Notes under the pieces: generated by a model
The model's database searches: none
What the model was told of the DNA's origin: nothing
What the model saw: only the letters and a program-made list of their open reading frames with translations
Translations under genes and position numbers: made by a program
NCBI GenBank assembly: GCA_004352715.1
Contig: SCFE01000035.1
Location: 1,051,573 to 1,115,572 of the forward strand
Length of the DNA: 64,000 bases
Direction of reading: 5' to 3'
Source of the DNA: Hofstenia miamia
Lineage: Eukaryota; Xenacoelomorpha; Acoela
Shown here: piece after piece, positions 11,917 through 22,564 of the stretch
Position numbering within the stretch: position 1 is the stretch's first letter
Layout: every line of letters begins with the position of its first letter

Positions 11917-12560
11917 ATACTCAATCATTTCAATTACCTCTCTCCATTTGCGTCCTCCTACTCTTGAGATTGTACCTCTCTCCATTTGCGTCCTCCTACT
12001 CTTGAGATTGTGACTCTAATCAATTTTATCAAGGTTCTATTCAGTCTCTCCACCACACCATTCACTTGTGGGTGGTATGCTGCTGTTCTTTCACTTATGA
12101 CTTCTAGTAGGCGTGCCATTTCTTGGAACATGTTGCTCTCAAATTGTGGCCCCTTATCCATAATTATCGTCTCCATTGGCCCAAACTTCAGGATCTATTC
12201 CTTCATTACTATGTTGGCAGTTGTTTCAGCCGTCATGTTCTTCATCAGAACTAGCTTCATGTATTTAGTGAAATTGTCCACCATCACTAAGAGGTACTGG
12301 TACCCCTCCTCATCTTTAGAGAACATTTGTTATGGAGGAGACATCCCATACATTTTTTGATGATCTCTTCCTTGACCTTCCGTATTGCCATTGTAAAAAT
12401 CTTGCATTGAACATGCTCTCCATTTGTGTGATGCCTAAATGGCCCTTCCTTACTAGTTCATGTTTAAAGTACTGTGGTATTGCAATTCTATTGGTTTGTC
12501 CTTCCACATATAGGAGTCCATTCTTGTTCCTTTTCCATCTGTACCCCTTGTAGTAACTTG
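11917..12560 (-). pseudogene. pol: Element B integrase, N-terminal and core (broken)
   Basis: Zinc-finger region near 12460-12380 (KGHLGITQMESMF, then a diverged segment), followed by the core. The piece 12176-11958 contains the second aspartate in IMDKGPQFES and the glutamate in NGVVERLNRTL, so B keeps the catalytic glutamate that C has changed to aspartate. The region of the first aspartate is in another frame (12370-12240). A 38-bp tandem duplication and the gap end the domain. Same family and place as C 28500-29290. Confidence 0.8.
11936..12011. repeat. 38-bp tandem duplication in element B integrase, next to gap
   Basis: Two perfect 38-bp copies (11936-11973 and 11974-12011), each reading ACCTCTCTCCATTTGCGTCC and onward. 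The length is not a multiple of three, so integrase is shifted after KWREV. Element C has a single copy here. Its position 20 bases from the 1000-N gap makes a contig-end artefact possible. Confidence 0.9.
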
Positions 12561-12779
12561 CAGTTAACTTGGATAATTTCACAATTGGCTCTTGTAATTT
12601 TTTTATGATTTTAATTAATATCACGTCATCCTTCTGTTTTTCTATAATTTCAGACTCTGATATTTCCTCCTTTATTGTGATTGGTAGCACTGCTTGTCCC
12701 TTCTTGTTAACATTCATCTCTGGAAGCCCCTCATACTCTGTGTGTGGTAGAAATTGTAACTGCTTTTTCTCTCTGTCTT

Positions 12780-13291
12780 CCTTGGTTGTGTCTCTCTGAT
12801 ACTCAGGAAGCACAGTCCAAAAGTCAGCATTCATATGCAGTGTCCCTCTTTGGTGTTCAATCATGAAGGTGAATTCATTTAGGTATTCAATCCATCTCAA
12901 CACTATTCCTGATTTATCACCTGAAAATTTCTTGAGCCATGCCAATTTGCTGTTGTCAATGCAAACTCTAAATTGCCATCCTATTAGGAAGTGCCTAAAC
13001 TTTTTTATGCTCTTGATCAGTACCAGCATCTCTAGTTTTGTTGACCCATAGTTCTCTTCACTTGATTTCAACTTGTGACTAAAGAATTGTATGGGTACTT
13101 CCTTGCCATCCTTTAGTTGTCCCAGCATTGCTCCAAACACTACCTTGCTGGCATTGCAGTCCAGTTGTTTCATTGTAATTAGGCATGTTTAGTGATGGCA
13201 ATTTTGCTAGTTCTTCTTTTATCCTGTCTAGCTCCTCCTGCTCTTGCCATGTCCATATAAATGGTACTGACTTTCTCATCAGCCACGTCAT
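12780..13291 (-). pseudogene. pol: Element B RNase H
   Basis: Open over most of 13173-12316 together with the integrase start. Visible blocks are LDCNASKVVFGAMLGQLKDG, EENYGSTKLEMLVLIKSIKK, FRHFLIGWQFRVCIDNSKL (keeping the aspartate that C has as asparagine) and HMNADFWTVLPEYQRD. A frame change near 13170 separates it from its tether at 13291-13180 (SVPFIWTWQEQEELDRIK). Domain order and length are normal for Ty3/gypsy. Confidence 0.8.
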
Positions 13292-14250
13292 CTTGGCAGT
13301 TTTACCCTGTGATGTTCAGGATAAATGGGCTGTAATAATTGAAGAAGCCCATTATACTCTGGATGTTTTTCTTGTTGTTTGGTTTCTCTATTCTCCTGAT
13401 CATATCTCTTGTGTTGTCCTTAATGCATATTTGCCCTTTTTCAGTGACTCGTCCTAAGAATATGATTTTCTCCTTTAAAATGTTGCACTTGTTTCTGTTG
13501 ATTCTCAGGCCAGCTTTTTGGAGGATTGATAATGTTCATTCCAGTTTCTGCAGGTGTTCCTTGATTGTGTTGCTCAACATGATGATGTCATCTATATATG
13601 CATTTACTCCATCCTCCATCTTGTGTTTCTTATTTTTCAACACTTTCATTATGTATCTTTGAACTGTTGCAGGTGCATTACAGAGACCAAACGCCATTTA
13701 TATCCATTTGTACAGACTGTAAAATTATAAACGCCATCTTTTCTATGTCTTCCTCTTCAATTCTCACCTGCCAATATGCCTTGCATAAGTCTACTGAAGT
13801 GAAGTACTTATGTTTGCTCACTTCATATAGCATGTCCTCTATCTTTGGCAGTGGGTATGAGTCTTTTTTGTTACTTCATTCAACTTCTGGAAGTCTATGC
13901 ATAACCTGTGTTTGTCTCCCTGCTTCATGAATGCTGTGGGTGCAGCTTATGGGCTCTTGCTTGGTTGTATTATTTTCTTATCAATTAATTCATTGAGTAT
14001 CCTGTTGTATTCATCTTTCATCTGCTCTGGTACTCTCCTTGCTGACAGTTTTATTGGTTTGTTTGTTGTCATAATGATCTATATGTGTTTCACCAATCAC
14101 TTGTCCCACACTTATTTCTCCATAGTTGAATATTTGTTTGTATCTCTCTAGCACCTCTCAAAGTTGTTGTAATTGTGCTGCTCTCAGGAGTTGGTATTCC
14201 TCTTTCGCCAATTCGGGTATTTTGTACTGATCTTCTTCTTTGGCTTTCAT
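13150..14250 (-). pseudogene. pol: Element B reverse transcriptase (broken)
   Basis: From the linker KAKEEDQYKIPELAKEEYQ (near 14240) through the RT fingers and palm to the connection with RNase H. The catalytic box YIDD is intact at 13598-13587 (TATATAGATGAC on the minus strand), followed by IIMLSNTIKEHLQKL. The NAPATVQRYIMKVL block lies just before it. Frame changes occur several times between 14100 and 13700. The aligned region in C is 26800-27740. Confidence 0.8.
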
Positions 14251-14639
14251 CCCTCTGCCCTTGAGTCAGCTGTGGGGAGTACTCGCTACATCAATGGATT
14301 TTGTCCACTCATCCTTGAGTTGGCAGTGTGGAGTACCTCCTGTTTTCATTTGTAAGTCCACAAGTTGACCATACAAACTACTCTGCTCATTGATGTCTTC
14401 CATTGCTCTCCAAATAGCTTTGATACTAGATCTGACATACTGTCCAAATATTCGTTCATTTGCTTTCTTCACATTGATATTTCAATTCATTGCATTGAGT
14501 ATTGGGACTTTTCCTCTGCTGTTTTTTATTGTACATATGCTTGACGGCATTGACACTCTCTTTGAATTGATCCCTTTGTTGTTGTAAATCATTATGTCTG
14601 CTGTTATTGTGTCTTCTGTTTTCACTCTGTGCATGCCCC

Positions 14640-15115
14640 ATTGGTATGGTTGCAACTTTATATGTTCCTCCAATTCGAAAACTATTGTTGATGGCTTTCC
14701 CTCTTGCTCTTCAATTTTGATTTCCTCTTCCTATACTTTGATCATTCTGTCAGCATAATTTATTACACATCCATTTTTTGTCAGCAAATTGTCACCTAAT
14801 ATCACCTCATAGGGCAGTAAGTTGTTGTGGGTGTCTATTACCACTAGTGTTTGCTTGAATGTTGTATTTGTTATTCTAATCTGTACTGCCTCAATCTTTC
14901 CTTTCATGTCTATGTACTCTCCAGATGCATTAATTAGTCTTTTGTTTGAACACTGTAAGTCTTCTCATTTAAATCCCAATTTTGTCATGCACTCATCTGT
15001 TATTATTGATGTTGCTGCTCCTGTATCGATCATTGCTTTTGTTAAAATCCCATTTATCATTATCTTTATCATACTAATGTTATCCAAATTCATCATAATC
15101 ATTATCAGTGCTTGG
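14640..15115 (-). pseudogene. pol: Element B aspartic protease
   Basis: Retropepsin-type protease that matures the element polyproteins. The catalytic motif I-D-T-G-A-A-T-S begins at 15030 on the minus strand, and the closing block LPYEVILGD lies near 14805. It starts in the -1 frame relative to gag, straight after the A7 run (15116-15122). A linker follows with TPHCQLKDEW and TPHS-stop-LKGRG before RT begins. A few stops are present. Confidence 0.75.
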
Positions 15116-15122
15116 TTTTTTT
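15116..15122 (-). promoter_or_regulatory. Probable -1 frameshift site of element B gag-pol
   Basis: Seven A (seven T on the plus strand) just before the gag stop codons, in the context QLKKTKH-stop-stop. The -1 frame is open across the run and leads into protease. The same A7 run is conserved in element C at 24480-24486. Ty3/gypsy elements commonly make Pol by -1 frameshifting. The phase is not a textbook X-XXY-YYZ heptamer, so the exact mechanism is inferred. Confidence 0.55.
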
Positions 15123-16868
15123 GAGTTGGTGCTCTGACTAGTATTCCAATTCTTCCTCTGTTTGGGGATCCTCTGGCAATTCTAATTCAGATTCAATTAT
15201 GTCCTTGTCATCATAATATGCTTCTTCCTCTCTGATCATATTGATTTGCTTTCTGCACTCATCCTTTCTGTGCCCCTTTTGTCCACAAGCATAGCACTTT
15301 ATATCTCTTTCTCTTACTTTCTTTGATTTCCCATCCTTGTTTTTTATGTTGATGAATTCTTCTGTCTTCTTCTCTTTGTATGCCTTGGTGTTCCCTGTCT
15401 GTGTTTTTTAGTTATTTCTCCATTTTCCTTATTCCATATTGCCTTTTTGTAGATGGGAGCATTATTCTCTATTGTTGCCTGTATGTCTATGGCTTTCCTG
15501 ATCATTTTCTCCAGCTTCTCATCCACATCACACTTAATTTTGAATTGTGTACAGATGTTCTCTGGCATGCCTTTGCAGATGTGAGAGAAGAGATCATACT
15601 TGGAATATGTGCTTTCCCTTGAATTTTGGATATCATCTGTCTTTCACATCTTTGTGGAATTTAATATAATTCAGTATTGGTTTTTAAAGCTTTTGTTTTC
15701 ATAATAGTCTACAAAGTCTCTGATTAATAATTTGTAATTTTGTTTTGTATCTGCATCAAGGAGCAAGTAGTGTTGAGAGGCCTTTGGTTCGTTTCCTCTC
15801 CACCATTGCAATCTTGAACATTTGCAGCCATTCCAAAAATGTCGGGTTGTAGCTGTCCACTTTCCCATTAAATTTAGGCAGAGTTGCCTTACATGGTATT
15901 GTATCATTGTGACTATTTTCTGGCAGCATTGAGTTCTCATAGATTGGTTTCTTTTGTCTATTCATTTGTTCACTAACTGTGAGTTGACTTGTCACAACTC
16001 TCATTATCTCATTTATTATTTTCCTTTTTTCTTCTTCCTCCTCTTCCTCCATTTCTCTGAAGTGTTTTTTAAAATCTGTGGGTGATGCTTGTAAGCTCCT
16101 TTCCTCCCTCTGTTCTATTGTTCTTTCATACGTTGCTGTCACTTTCGGATTTTCCCCTTTGTTTTCTCATAGTTTTTCCAGTTTCCATCTCAGATCCTCT
16201 ATTTCTCTCTTTTGATTTTCGTGATCTTCATCTCTGTCTAACTCTGTCCATCTAAGTTTATCTTTGAGCTGTTCAATCTCTTGGGCTTGGATATCATTGT
16301 CCAGGATTTGTTAAGGACTTGATATCTTTCTGGAAATGTTTGCTTTGGTTATCCAAATGGTTATCCACTTCAATCTTCAGCTTGCTTAGTGCATTCTCAT
16401 TCTCTTGTTCCAATGACAACATTCTTTCCATTAATTGTTGTATCTCAGCTCTCAATATCATTTTTGTTTCATTTGTTTGGCATAGAATGTTTAGAACTTC
16501 ATCAGATCCTGTTTCTGGGGACTTGTGTAGGGTTTCCAGTTCTATGGGGGATACATCTGTCTCTGAAAGCTCTCTCCTTGGGATGGGGGTTGTTTTCTTT
16601 GTGCCTGCTTTGGTGCTGCCTTTTTTTCCTCATGTGTTTGGCATCTTTAAGTACAAATAGTAGTGGCTGGTAGATTAGTGTGACTTGTTGTCTTTCCCCT
16701 GCTCTATGTTAGGTATAGTTGTAGTTGTTGACTCGTAGCTGGCTGTATGTTACATCTGCTTCCTTGCATGTTTCTGCTATTCAGTTGCTCTGGTACTTTG
16801 TTGAATTAAGTTCCAAGTTCAGATGTTGAACTCATTGTTCTTCTTCTGTTGTTCATTATCTGTCATGG
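15123..16868 (-). pseudogene. gag: Element B gag
   Basis: Structural polyprotein that packages element RNA. The N-terminal part is rich in Gln and Lys; a long coiled coil follows (LMERMLSLEQENE and onward), then the capsid-like block TLPKFNGKVDSYNPTFLEWLQ near 15850 and FVDYYENKSFKNQY near 15690. The zinc knuckle CYACGQKGHRKDEC is intact at 15296-15255 (C-x2-C-x4-H-x4-C). Frame breaks and stops occur near 16315, 16165 and 15400. An ATG overlaps the primer-binding site at 16868, but that ATG arises from decay of the primer site, so the true start may be further in. Confidence 0.8.
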
Positions 16869-16874
16869 TCACCA
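16860..16874 (-). promoter_or_regulatory. Primer-binding site of element B, tRNA-Arg(UCG) type
   Basis: Directly after the LTR end the minus strand reads TGGTGACCATGACAG. The complement of the 3' end of tRNA-Arg(UCG) with CCA is TGGCGACCGTGACAG, the primer site I recall for mdg1/412-type elements. The two differences are CG to TG and CG to CA, as expected for CpG deamination. Confidence 0.75.
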
Positions 16875-18020
16875 TGTAGCATCCACTACCAAGCATTGAT
16901 GTAGGTTAAATGATTCTTTTAAATTATTATTTCACTTCATCTGCGGGTAGGGATGTACTCATGTTAGCTATTTACTGTACATACTTCTGTTAATCTTCCC
17001 TTTACTGAAATAACTGAATACTATTTAGGTACTCCGTCATCATAGCTCTGCTCTATGGGTGGTGTATATTTGGCCTCTGGCTGACTCTGATCTCTGCATC
17101 ATTTCACTTGTGTTTCCATAGCTGATCTAGGTTGCTTCAAACCTCAGCTCAATAAAGTTCTTATGTGTTCCCTATCCTAACTCAGTGTAGTTCTCAATGC
17201 AAATTGTAACTGACTTAAACTCAATTTGTATAATGTATTTAATTCACTTCACAACCTTGCAATGTCACTAGCAGCTTAATAATTATTACTTCAGCCATTA
17301 CCAAAAACTATTGGCTTTAATTGAGTTAATATAATTAAGTTACATAATAACTTGCAGCTTTCTACTTTACATTTAAATAACATAATACATACTCAGTCAA
17401 TTTATCAGTCTGTTATAGGTCACCTAAGCCTATCAGATAAAATATGTATAACCTACATTAGGCTATCCAGCCCTTTCTTACTGATGTTAATTATTGATTA
17501 CATGTAAATGATCAAATCAATAGCCAGCTAAATGGAGAAAAACTCCTATTCATATACCTAACATAAATGCAGGTTCATGGTTTGGATCAAGGACCCTTGA
17601 GTCGCTCCTGATATGTTCCCAAACCACTACTACTGCATTTACCATTTAGCTTGACATTATGTAATCAAACCAATATAAAATCTAAGAATAAGATTTCCAA
17701 AGAATTTACTTCAACATTTTCCAAATTAATTTCAGCTCTATTTATACTCTGATTCAAAAAGTACCTGTTGTTTGAAATTTGAATTTATGTTGTCTGCCAA
17801 AATGGCTGAAAATAATGGAAGTGAATTTGCCCCCTTCATTTTGTCAAAATTTGACGAAAAGTACTAATTTGCTATGTTATTACTTGGTTGCATTTTACAA
17901 AGATAATTCTGATAATTAAACTAAAATTGTTTTTCTAAATAATCATACTTCGATCTTAGTTTCACCTAATCATCTGATCTTCTTTCTTCATTAGCAGCAT
18001 TTTCTTTGGAGTATGCTACA
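16875..18020 (-). repeat. 5' LTR of element B (type II)
   Basis: 1146 bp, from TGTAGCATACTCC at 18020 to GGATGCTACA at 16875 (minus strand). TATAAATAG sits at 17746-17738. It aligns along its length with the LTRs of C (21414-22549 and 32968-35099). The primer site follows at once, so this is the 5' LTR. CG dinucleotides are scarce. Confidence 0.9.
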
Positions 18021-18543
18021 TCAGGGCTGTTACAATATGGTCACTTCTGCAACCTTCTGCTGTGGCAATGAGTTCTTTAGTGTTAGTAGAGTTCCCAGCC
18101 CCTGATTCTACATTAATGACTCAAATGGCATCTTGCCAGCATGGTGCAGATGACAATGAATAAATTAACCACAGGCATAACTCACCATGATGTTGTGGTG
18201 ATCAACTCTATACACATTGCAATGAACTTTTCACTAGTTGTTATTTACTGATAACACATTGTGTTCCTTTTACAGAACTCATGAGGATTTAAAATGCAAG
18301 GAAATATAGCTTAATAGATTGTTTGTATTAATTAAATGTTTAAGTTAAATTTTAAATATCTGTTCTAGCTTGTTTGTCAAAAGGCCAACCACATGACATT
18401 TAGCCAAACTATTTTTGCGTCTTTTTTGTGTCTTGTTTTATATTGATTAAAAGTAAATCATTTACAAAACTATTGTTCTAAATAAAATTCTACTTAATAT
18501 TGCACTCTAATTATTTTGGTCAGAAAATGCACCTTTAAGTTTG
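18021..18543. other. AT-rich stretch between LTRs, no gene seen
   Basis: No reading frame or repeat that I can name. It separates the 5' LTR of B from an old solo LTR and may be original host DNA. Confidence 0.5.
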
Positions 18544-19721
18544 TGTAGCATAATCCAATTAAAAAGAAAAGTAACTAAGATCAAAATGAAAGAAAAAGTA
18601 AAATAATAAAAATCTGCTTCACTATTTAATAAGATTTGCTATTAAGACTGATTTTAATAATTGTATGAACAAATACATGTCACCAACACTTTTTGACATA
18701 AATCAGAGGACTAATGACCCTTCCTTTATTTTAGTCTATGGACATTAGCATTGTAGAACTTTTACATTGATTAGCAGAATTTAAACATCAACAGGTACTT
18801 GTTTTTCTTGCAAACATGTTTGTATAATTATCATATAAAAAGGTACTAAGAAAAAATATTAGTTGATGAAATATATTCTTCAGAATTATACATATATTCT
18901 ATTATCACTGGTTTGCTTTATTATTACAATGCAAAGTTAAGCATTTTATGCATAGTAGCAATCAGGAAGCCATTTCAAGGATGACTATATAGGACTGTGT
19001 CCCTGATTGTGAAATGCATTTAAGTTACAGATATGTATAGGGCTTTTCTAATTGAGCATAGCTCAGTATCTTTCAGATTTGTTTAGTAATAAATTCATGG
19101 AAGGTGAACAAGGCAACCTTAGGATTACTTATACATTATTTTAGATCCTAATTCTGTTGATGATAAATGACTGATGAGAGACCAAGTTTGTTAAATGACT
19201 AATGATTATACTTTATTTTTAGTTGAAGGTTAGGAAGCTGCTCATATTTAGTAGTCATATATAAGCTTTAATTATTTTTATATGTTGTATAACAACTAGT
19301 GTCAATTCACACTAACAGTTTGTGTTATTACATGTTATCACGCAATAAATAAGTCTAATTGTGTCATGTTTATTTATTCATGACTAAGTAGGTCACACAT
19401 AATACTCCTTCCTTTCTGAGCATGAGCTGAGTCATCAGTGTCTAGAAACATTACAATGAATAGAATGTTGGTGAATGGATTTGGCATTAGCTGATGCCCA
19501 CTATCAAACTGGAGTTGCTGGTTACCTAAAAAGTAATTTATTATGAATCAAGTGAAAGCAATATTACTTATTTCTAAGTCATTCTAAAGACTAGTCAGTT
19601 TGAGAGATAGACATTGCCCTGCAATGGGAATCTGTCAAACAACAAAGTGAATTGCTATTGTTAATGCACATCCAACCATGATAGAAGACAGAATCCTAAT
19701 AACACCAAGGATATAGCTACA
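18544..19721 (+). repeat. Old solo LTR, type II related
   Basis: Starts TGTAGCATAATCCAATT and ends ACCAAGGATATAGCTACA, 1178 bp, close to the length of type II LTRs. Internal landmarks match in order (CAACAGGTACTTG near 18790, ATTCTTCAGAATT, GTTAGGAAGCTGC near 19228), but it is more diverged than the neighbours. No convincing target duplication remains (TTTG left, TTAA right). Confidence 0.7.
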
Positions 19722-19740
19722 TTAACTGATAACACCTTTG

Positions 19741-20909
19741 TGTAGCATAATCCAAGAATCAATGCTGCAAAAGGAAACTAAGAAAGAGATTAGTCAGTGA
19801 GAAAAGATTAACATTGAATTGAATTATGATTAAATTAGCATTAATTAAATCAATTTAAGTTTAGCATCATTAATTTTGTAAAATGCAACTAAGAGAGAAC
19901 ATTACCAAATAGTACTTGTTGAAACAATTTGCAAAACAAAGAGGGCAATATTGCTTCCATTATTTTTAGCCATCTTGGCAGACAATTCAAATTTCAAATC
20001 AACAGATACTTTTTGATCTGGAACTATAAATAGGGAAAAATCATTTGGAGAACTGTTGAAGTAAATTCTTTGAAAATCTTATTTTTAGATTCAATTTGGT
20101 TTGCATATTATTTCAGAATGTCAAGCAAAACAGCAAATGCATTAGTTGTGGTGAGGATACATATTGAGAGCAATTTAAAGGTTCCTTTATCCAAACTGTG
20201 AAACTGCATTTAGGTTAGGGGTATGATTAGGAGTTTTTCTCCATTTAGCTAACTATCAATTATTTCAACAACATGTATGCAATAATGAAACTTCTGAGAA
20301 ACAGTTGGATAACTTATCATAGGTTATTATATTTTATATTAACTAGCCTACATAGGAGACCTATAAATATACTGATAATGAGACTGAGCATGTATTACTA
20401 ATTAAATGTAAGTTAGGAAGCTGCAAGTAATTATCTATGTAATTATTTGAAATTATTTAAAGCCAGTATTTTTCAGTAATGGCTAAATAATATTTATTAA
20501 GCAGCTAGTGACATTGCCAGGTTGCAAGTACAAATTGCACATTACAAATTGAGTTTAAGTCAGTTACATCCAGCCTTGAGGGTTGCACTGAGTTAGGATA
20601 GGGAACACATAAGCCACTTTATAGAGCTGAGATTTGGAGATGATCCATTAGCAGTGAAGATGCCTAAGTTTTGGAAGATTCAGAGATCAGAGTTGGCCAG
20701 AGGCCTAATGAAAGATCAGTCAATAGGGAAACTGCAACATTTGATCCACACCTAAATAGTGCTCAATTACCATGGAGTTAATCAAAGTTAACTACAAGTA
20801 TAATAGAGTAACGCAGTTAATGAAAGTACATCCCTACCCACACTTTACACAGAATTACATTCAAAAGGAATTAATCAAATTAAGTTAAAGCTTGGTAGCA
20901 GATGCTACA
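19741..20909 (+). repeat. Solo LTR type II with 4-bp target duplication
   Basis: Starts TGTAGCATAATCCAAG and ends GGTAGCAGATGCTACA, 1169 bp. TATAAATAG is at 20025-20033. The 4-bp sequence TTTG is found on both sides (19737-19740 and 20910-20913). It lies only 19 bp after the previous LTR. It carries no internal sequence, so it formed by recombination between the two LTRs of a full element. Confidence 0.85.
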
Positions 20910-21079
20910 TTTGACATAGAAATACCAAACTCTTTCTAAGCTTCAAGAGACACAGAAACTGCCATTACCCTTATACTCATAGAACAAGAAAAAAACTGAA
21001 CAGCTACCTGATCTACTGAAATTTTTTTTTGATTTAAAAGACAAAAGGAAACTTTAAATGCATGGAAAATCAGGAAATC
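20910..21079. other. AT-rich remnant, possibly decayed LTR end
   Basis: No gene. It lies where the 3' end of the element D LTR should be, but I cannot align it base for base. Confidence 0.4.
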
Positions 21080-21413
21080 ACTGAAATGTCAACTTGCATG
21101 AAGTAACTTATAATTACAGCAAACTAAAATAGCCATTATAAAAAAACTATTGGCTTATAGATAAATAATTAAACAAGTAGCAGCTTCCTATCCTACATGT
21201 AATGTGTGTAATATCATACACAGTCTTGTTATTTGCCACTTTATCATCAATAACTTGGATCTAGAAAAAGTAACAATACAAAATCCTAAATTTGGATTAC
21301 TATCCTTATATCAAACTTGTTATTAACTTACATGTACTAATGAAATGGTAGTCAGCTAAACAAGTAATCAGAAAAACTCCTATTCATATTCTTAACTTAA
21401 GTGCAGTTAATGG
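21080..21413 (-). repeat. Element D 3' LTR, part left of the element C insertion
   Basis: In minus orientation this matches the downstream half of the type II LTR (AGCCATTA...ACTATTGGCTT, GCAGCTTCCTATCCTACATG, AGAAAAACTCCTATTCATA, AGTGCAG). It breaks off at 21413 where element C begins. The missing other half appears at 35100, right after C, showing that C inserted into this LTR. Confidence 0.75.
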
Positions 21414-22549
21414 TGTAGCATAATCCAAAGAATAATGCTGCAATAAAGAAGATTAGATGATTAGTCAAAACTAAGATTGAATTATGATTGTTAATTAGAA
21501 AAACAATTTAAGTTAATTATCAGATTATCTTTGTAAATGCAACCAAATAATAACATAGCAAATTAGTACTTGTCATCAAATAACTTGACTAAATGAAGGG
21601 GTGAAATTGCTTCCATTATTTTTAGCCATTTTGGTGGATGAACTAAATTCAAATTTCAAACAACAGGTACTTTTTGAATTAGAGTATAAATAGAGCTGAA
21701 ATTAATTTGGAAACTGTTGAAGTAAATTCTTAGAAAATTTTATTCTTAGATTTTATATTGGTTTGATTATTTATACATAATGTCAAGCTAAACAGTAAAT
21801 GCAGTAGTAGTGGTTTGGGAACATATTGGGAGTGACTCAAGGATCCTTGATCCAAACCATGAACCTGCATTTATTTTAGGTGTACAAATAGGAGTTTTTC
21901 TCCATTTAGCTGGCTATTGATGTGATCATTTACATGTAAGCAATAATCAACATTGGTAAACAAAGGGCTGGATAGCCTAATGTAGGTTATACATATTTTA
22001 TCTGATACACTTAGGTGACCTATAATAGACTGATAAATTGACTGAGCATGTATTATGTTATTTAAATGTAAATTAGGAAGCTGCAAGTTATTAAGTAACT
22101 TAATTAAAGCTAATAGTTTTTGGTAATGGCTAAAGTAATAATTATTAAGCAGCTAGTGACATTGCAAGGTTGCAAAGTGAATTAAATACACAGTACAAAT
22201 TGAATTTAAGTCAGTTACAAATTGCATTGAGAACTACACTGAGTTAGGATAGGGAATACATAAGAACTTTGTTGAGCTGAGGTTCAAAGCCACTTAGAAT
22301 GGCTATGGAAACATGAATGAAGTGATGCAGAGGTCAGAGTCGGCCGGAGGAAATAGATACACCATTCACAGAGCAGAGCTATGATGGCGGAATACCTAAA
22401 TAATATTCAATTATTTCAGTTAAAGAAAGATTAGCAGAAATATATATATTCAATAGCTAACATGAGTACATCCCTACCCACAGTTGACGTGAAACAATAG
22501 TTTAAAAGAATCATTTAACCTACATCAATGCTTGGTAGCAGATGCTACA
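21414..22549 (+). repeat. 5' LTR of element C (type II)
   Basis: 1136 bp, TGTAGCATAATCC to GCAGATGCTACA, with the primer site starting at the next base. It is closely similar to the 3' LTR at 32968-35099 and to the B LTR. The 23 bases before it are element D LTR sequence. Confidence 0.92.
21685..21693 (+). promoter_or_regulatory. TATA box in element C 5' LTR
   Basis: TATAAATAG, at the same LTR position in the 3' LTR (33243-33251), the solo LTRs (20025-20033 and 8773-8781) and B (17746-17738). Transcription would start a few tens of bases downstream, marking the U3/R boundary. Conservation across LTR types I and II supports it. Confidence 0.7.
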
Positions 22550-22564
22550 TGGCGACTATGACAG
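22550..22564 (+). promoter_or_regulatory. Primer-binding site of element C, tRNA-Arg(UCG) type
   Basis: TGGCGACTATGACAG immediately after the LTR, with 13 of 15 bases matching TGGCGACCGTGACAG, the complement of the tRNA-Arg(UCG) 3' end. The changes are transitions at the CCG, consistent with CpG decay. Confidence 0.78.

Larger units (their letters stand above)
7447..18020 (-). mobile_element. Element B: mdg1/412-like Ty3/gypsy retrotransposon with two LTR insertions
   Basis: Reads right to left: 5' LTR 18020-16875, tRNA-Arg primer site, gag, protease, RT, RNase H, integrase, linker, ORF3. It is the same family as C. Its zinc knuckle, RT YIDD box and integrase D,D,E are still intact where C has lost them, but there are frameshifts and stops. 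A type I LTR interrupts the integrase tail (10211 into the gap) and a second splits ORF3 (8500-9233). The 3' end of ORF3 and the 3' LTR are missing, as similarity to C stops near 7505. Confidence 0.85.

Noticed and set aside
10834-12005. Open frames of 346-383 codons over 10834-12005 and of 341-371 codons over 33587-34702
   Set aside because: They consist almost wholly of N from the 1000-base gaps; no real codons support them.
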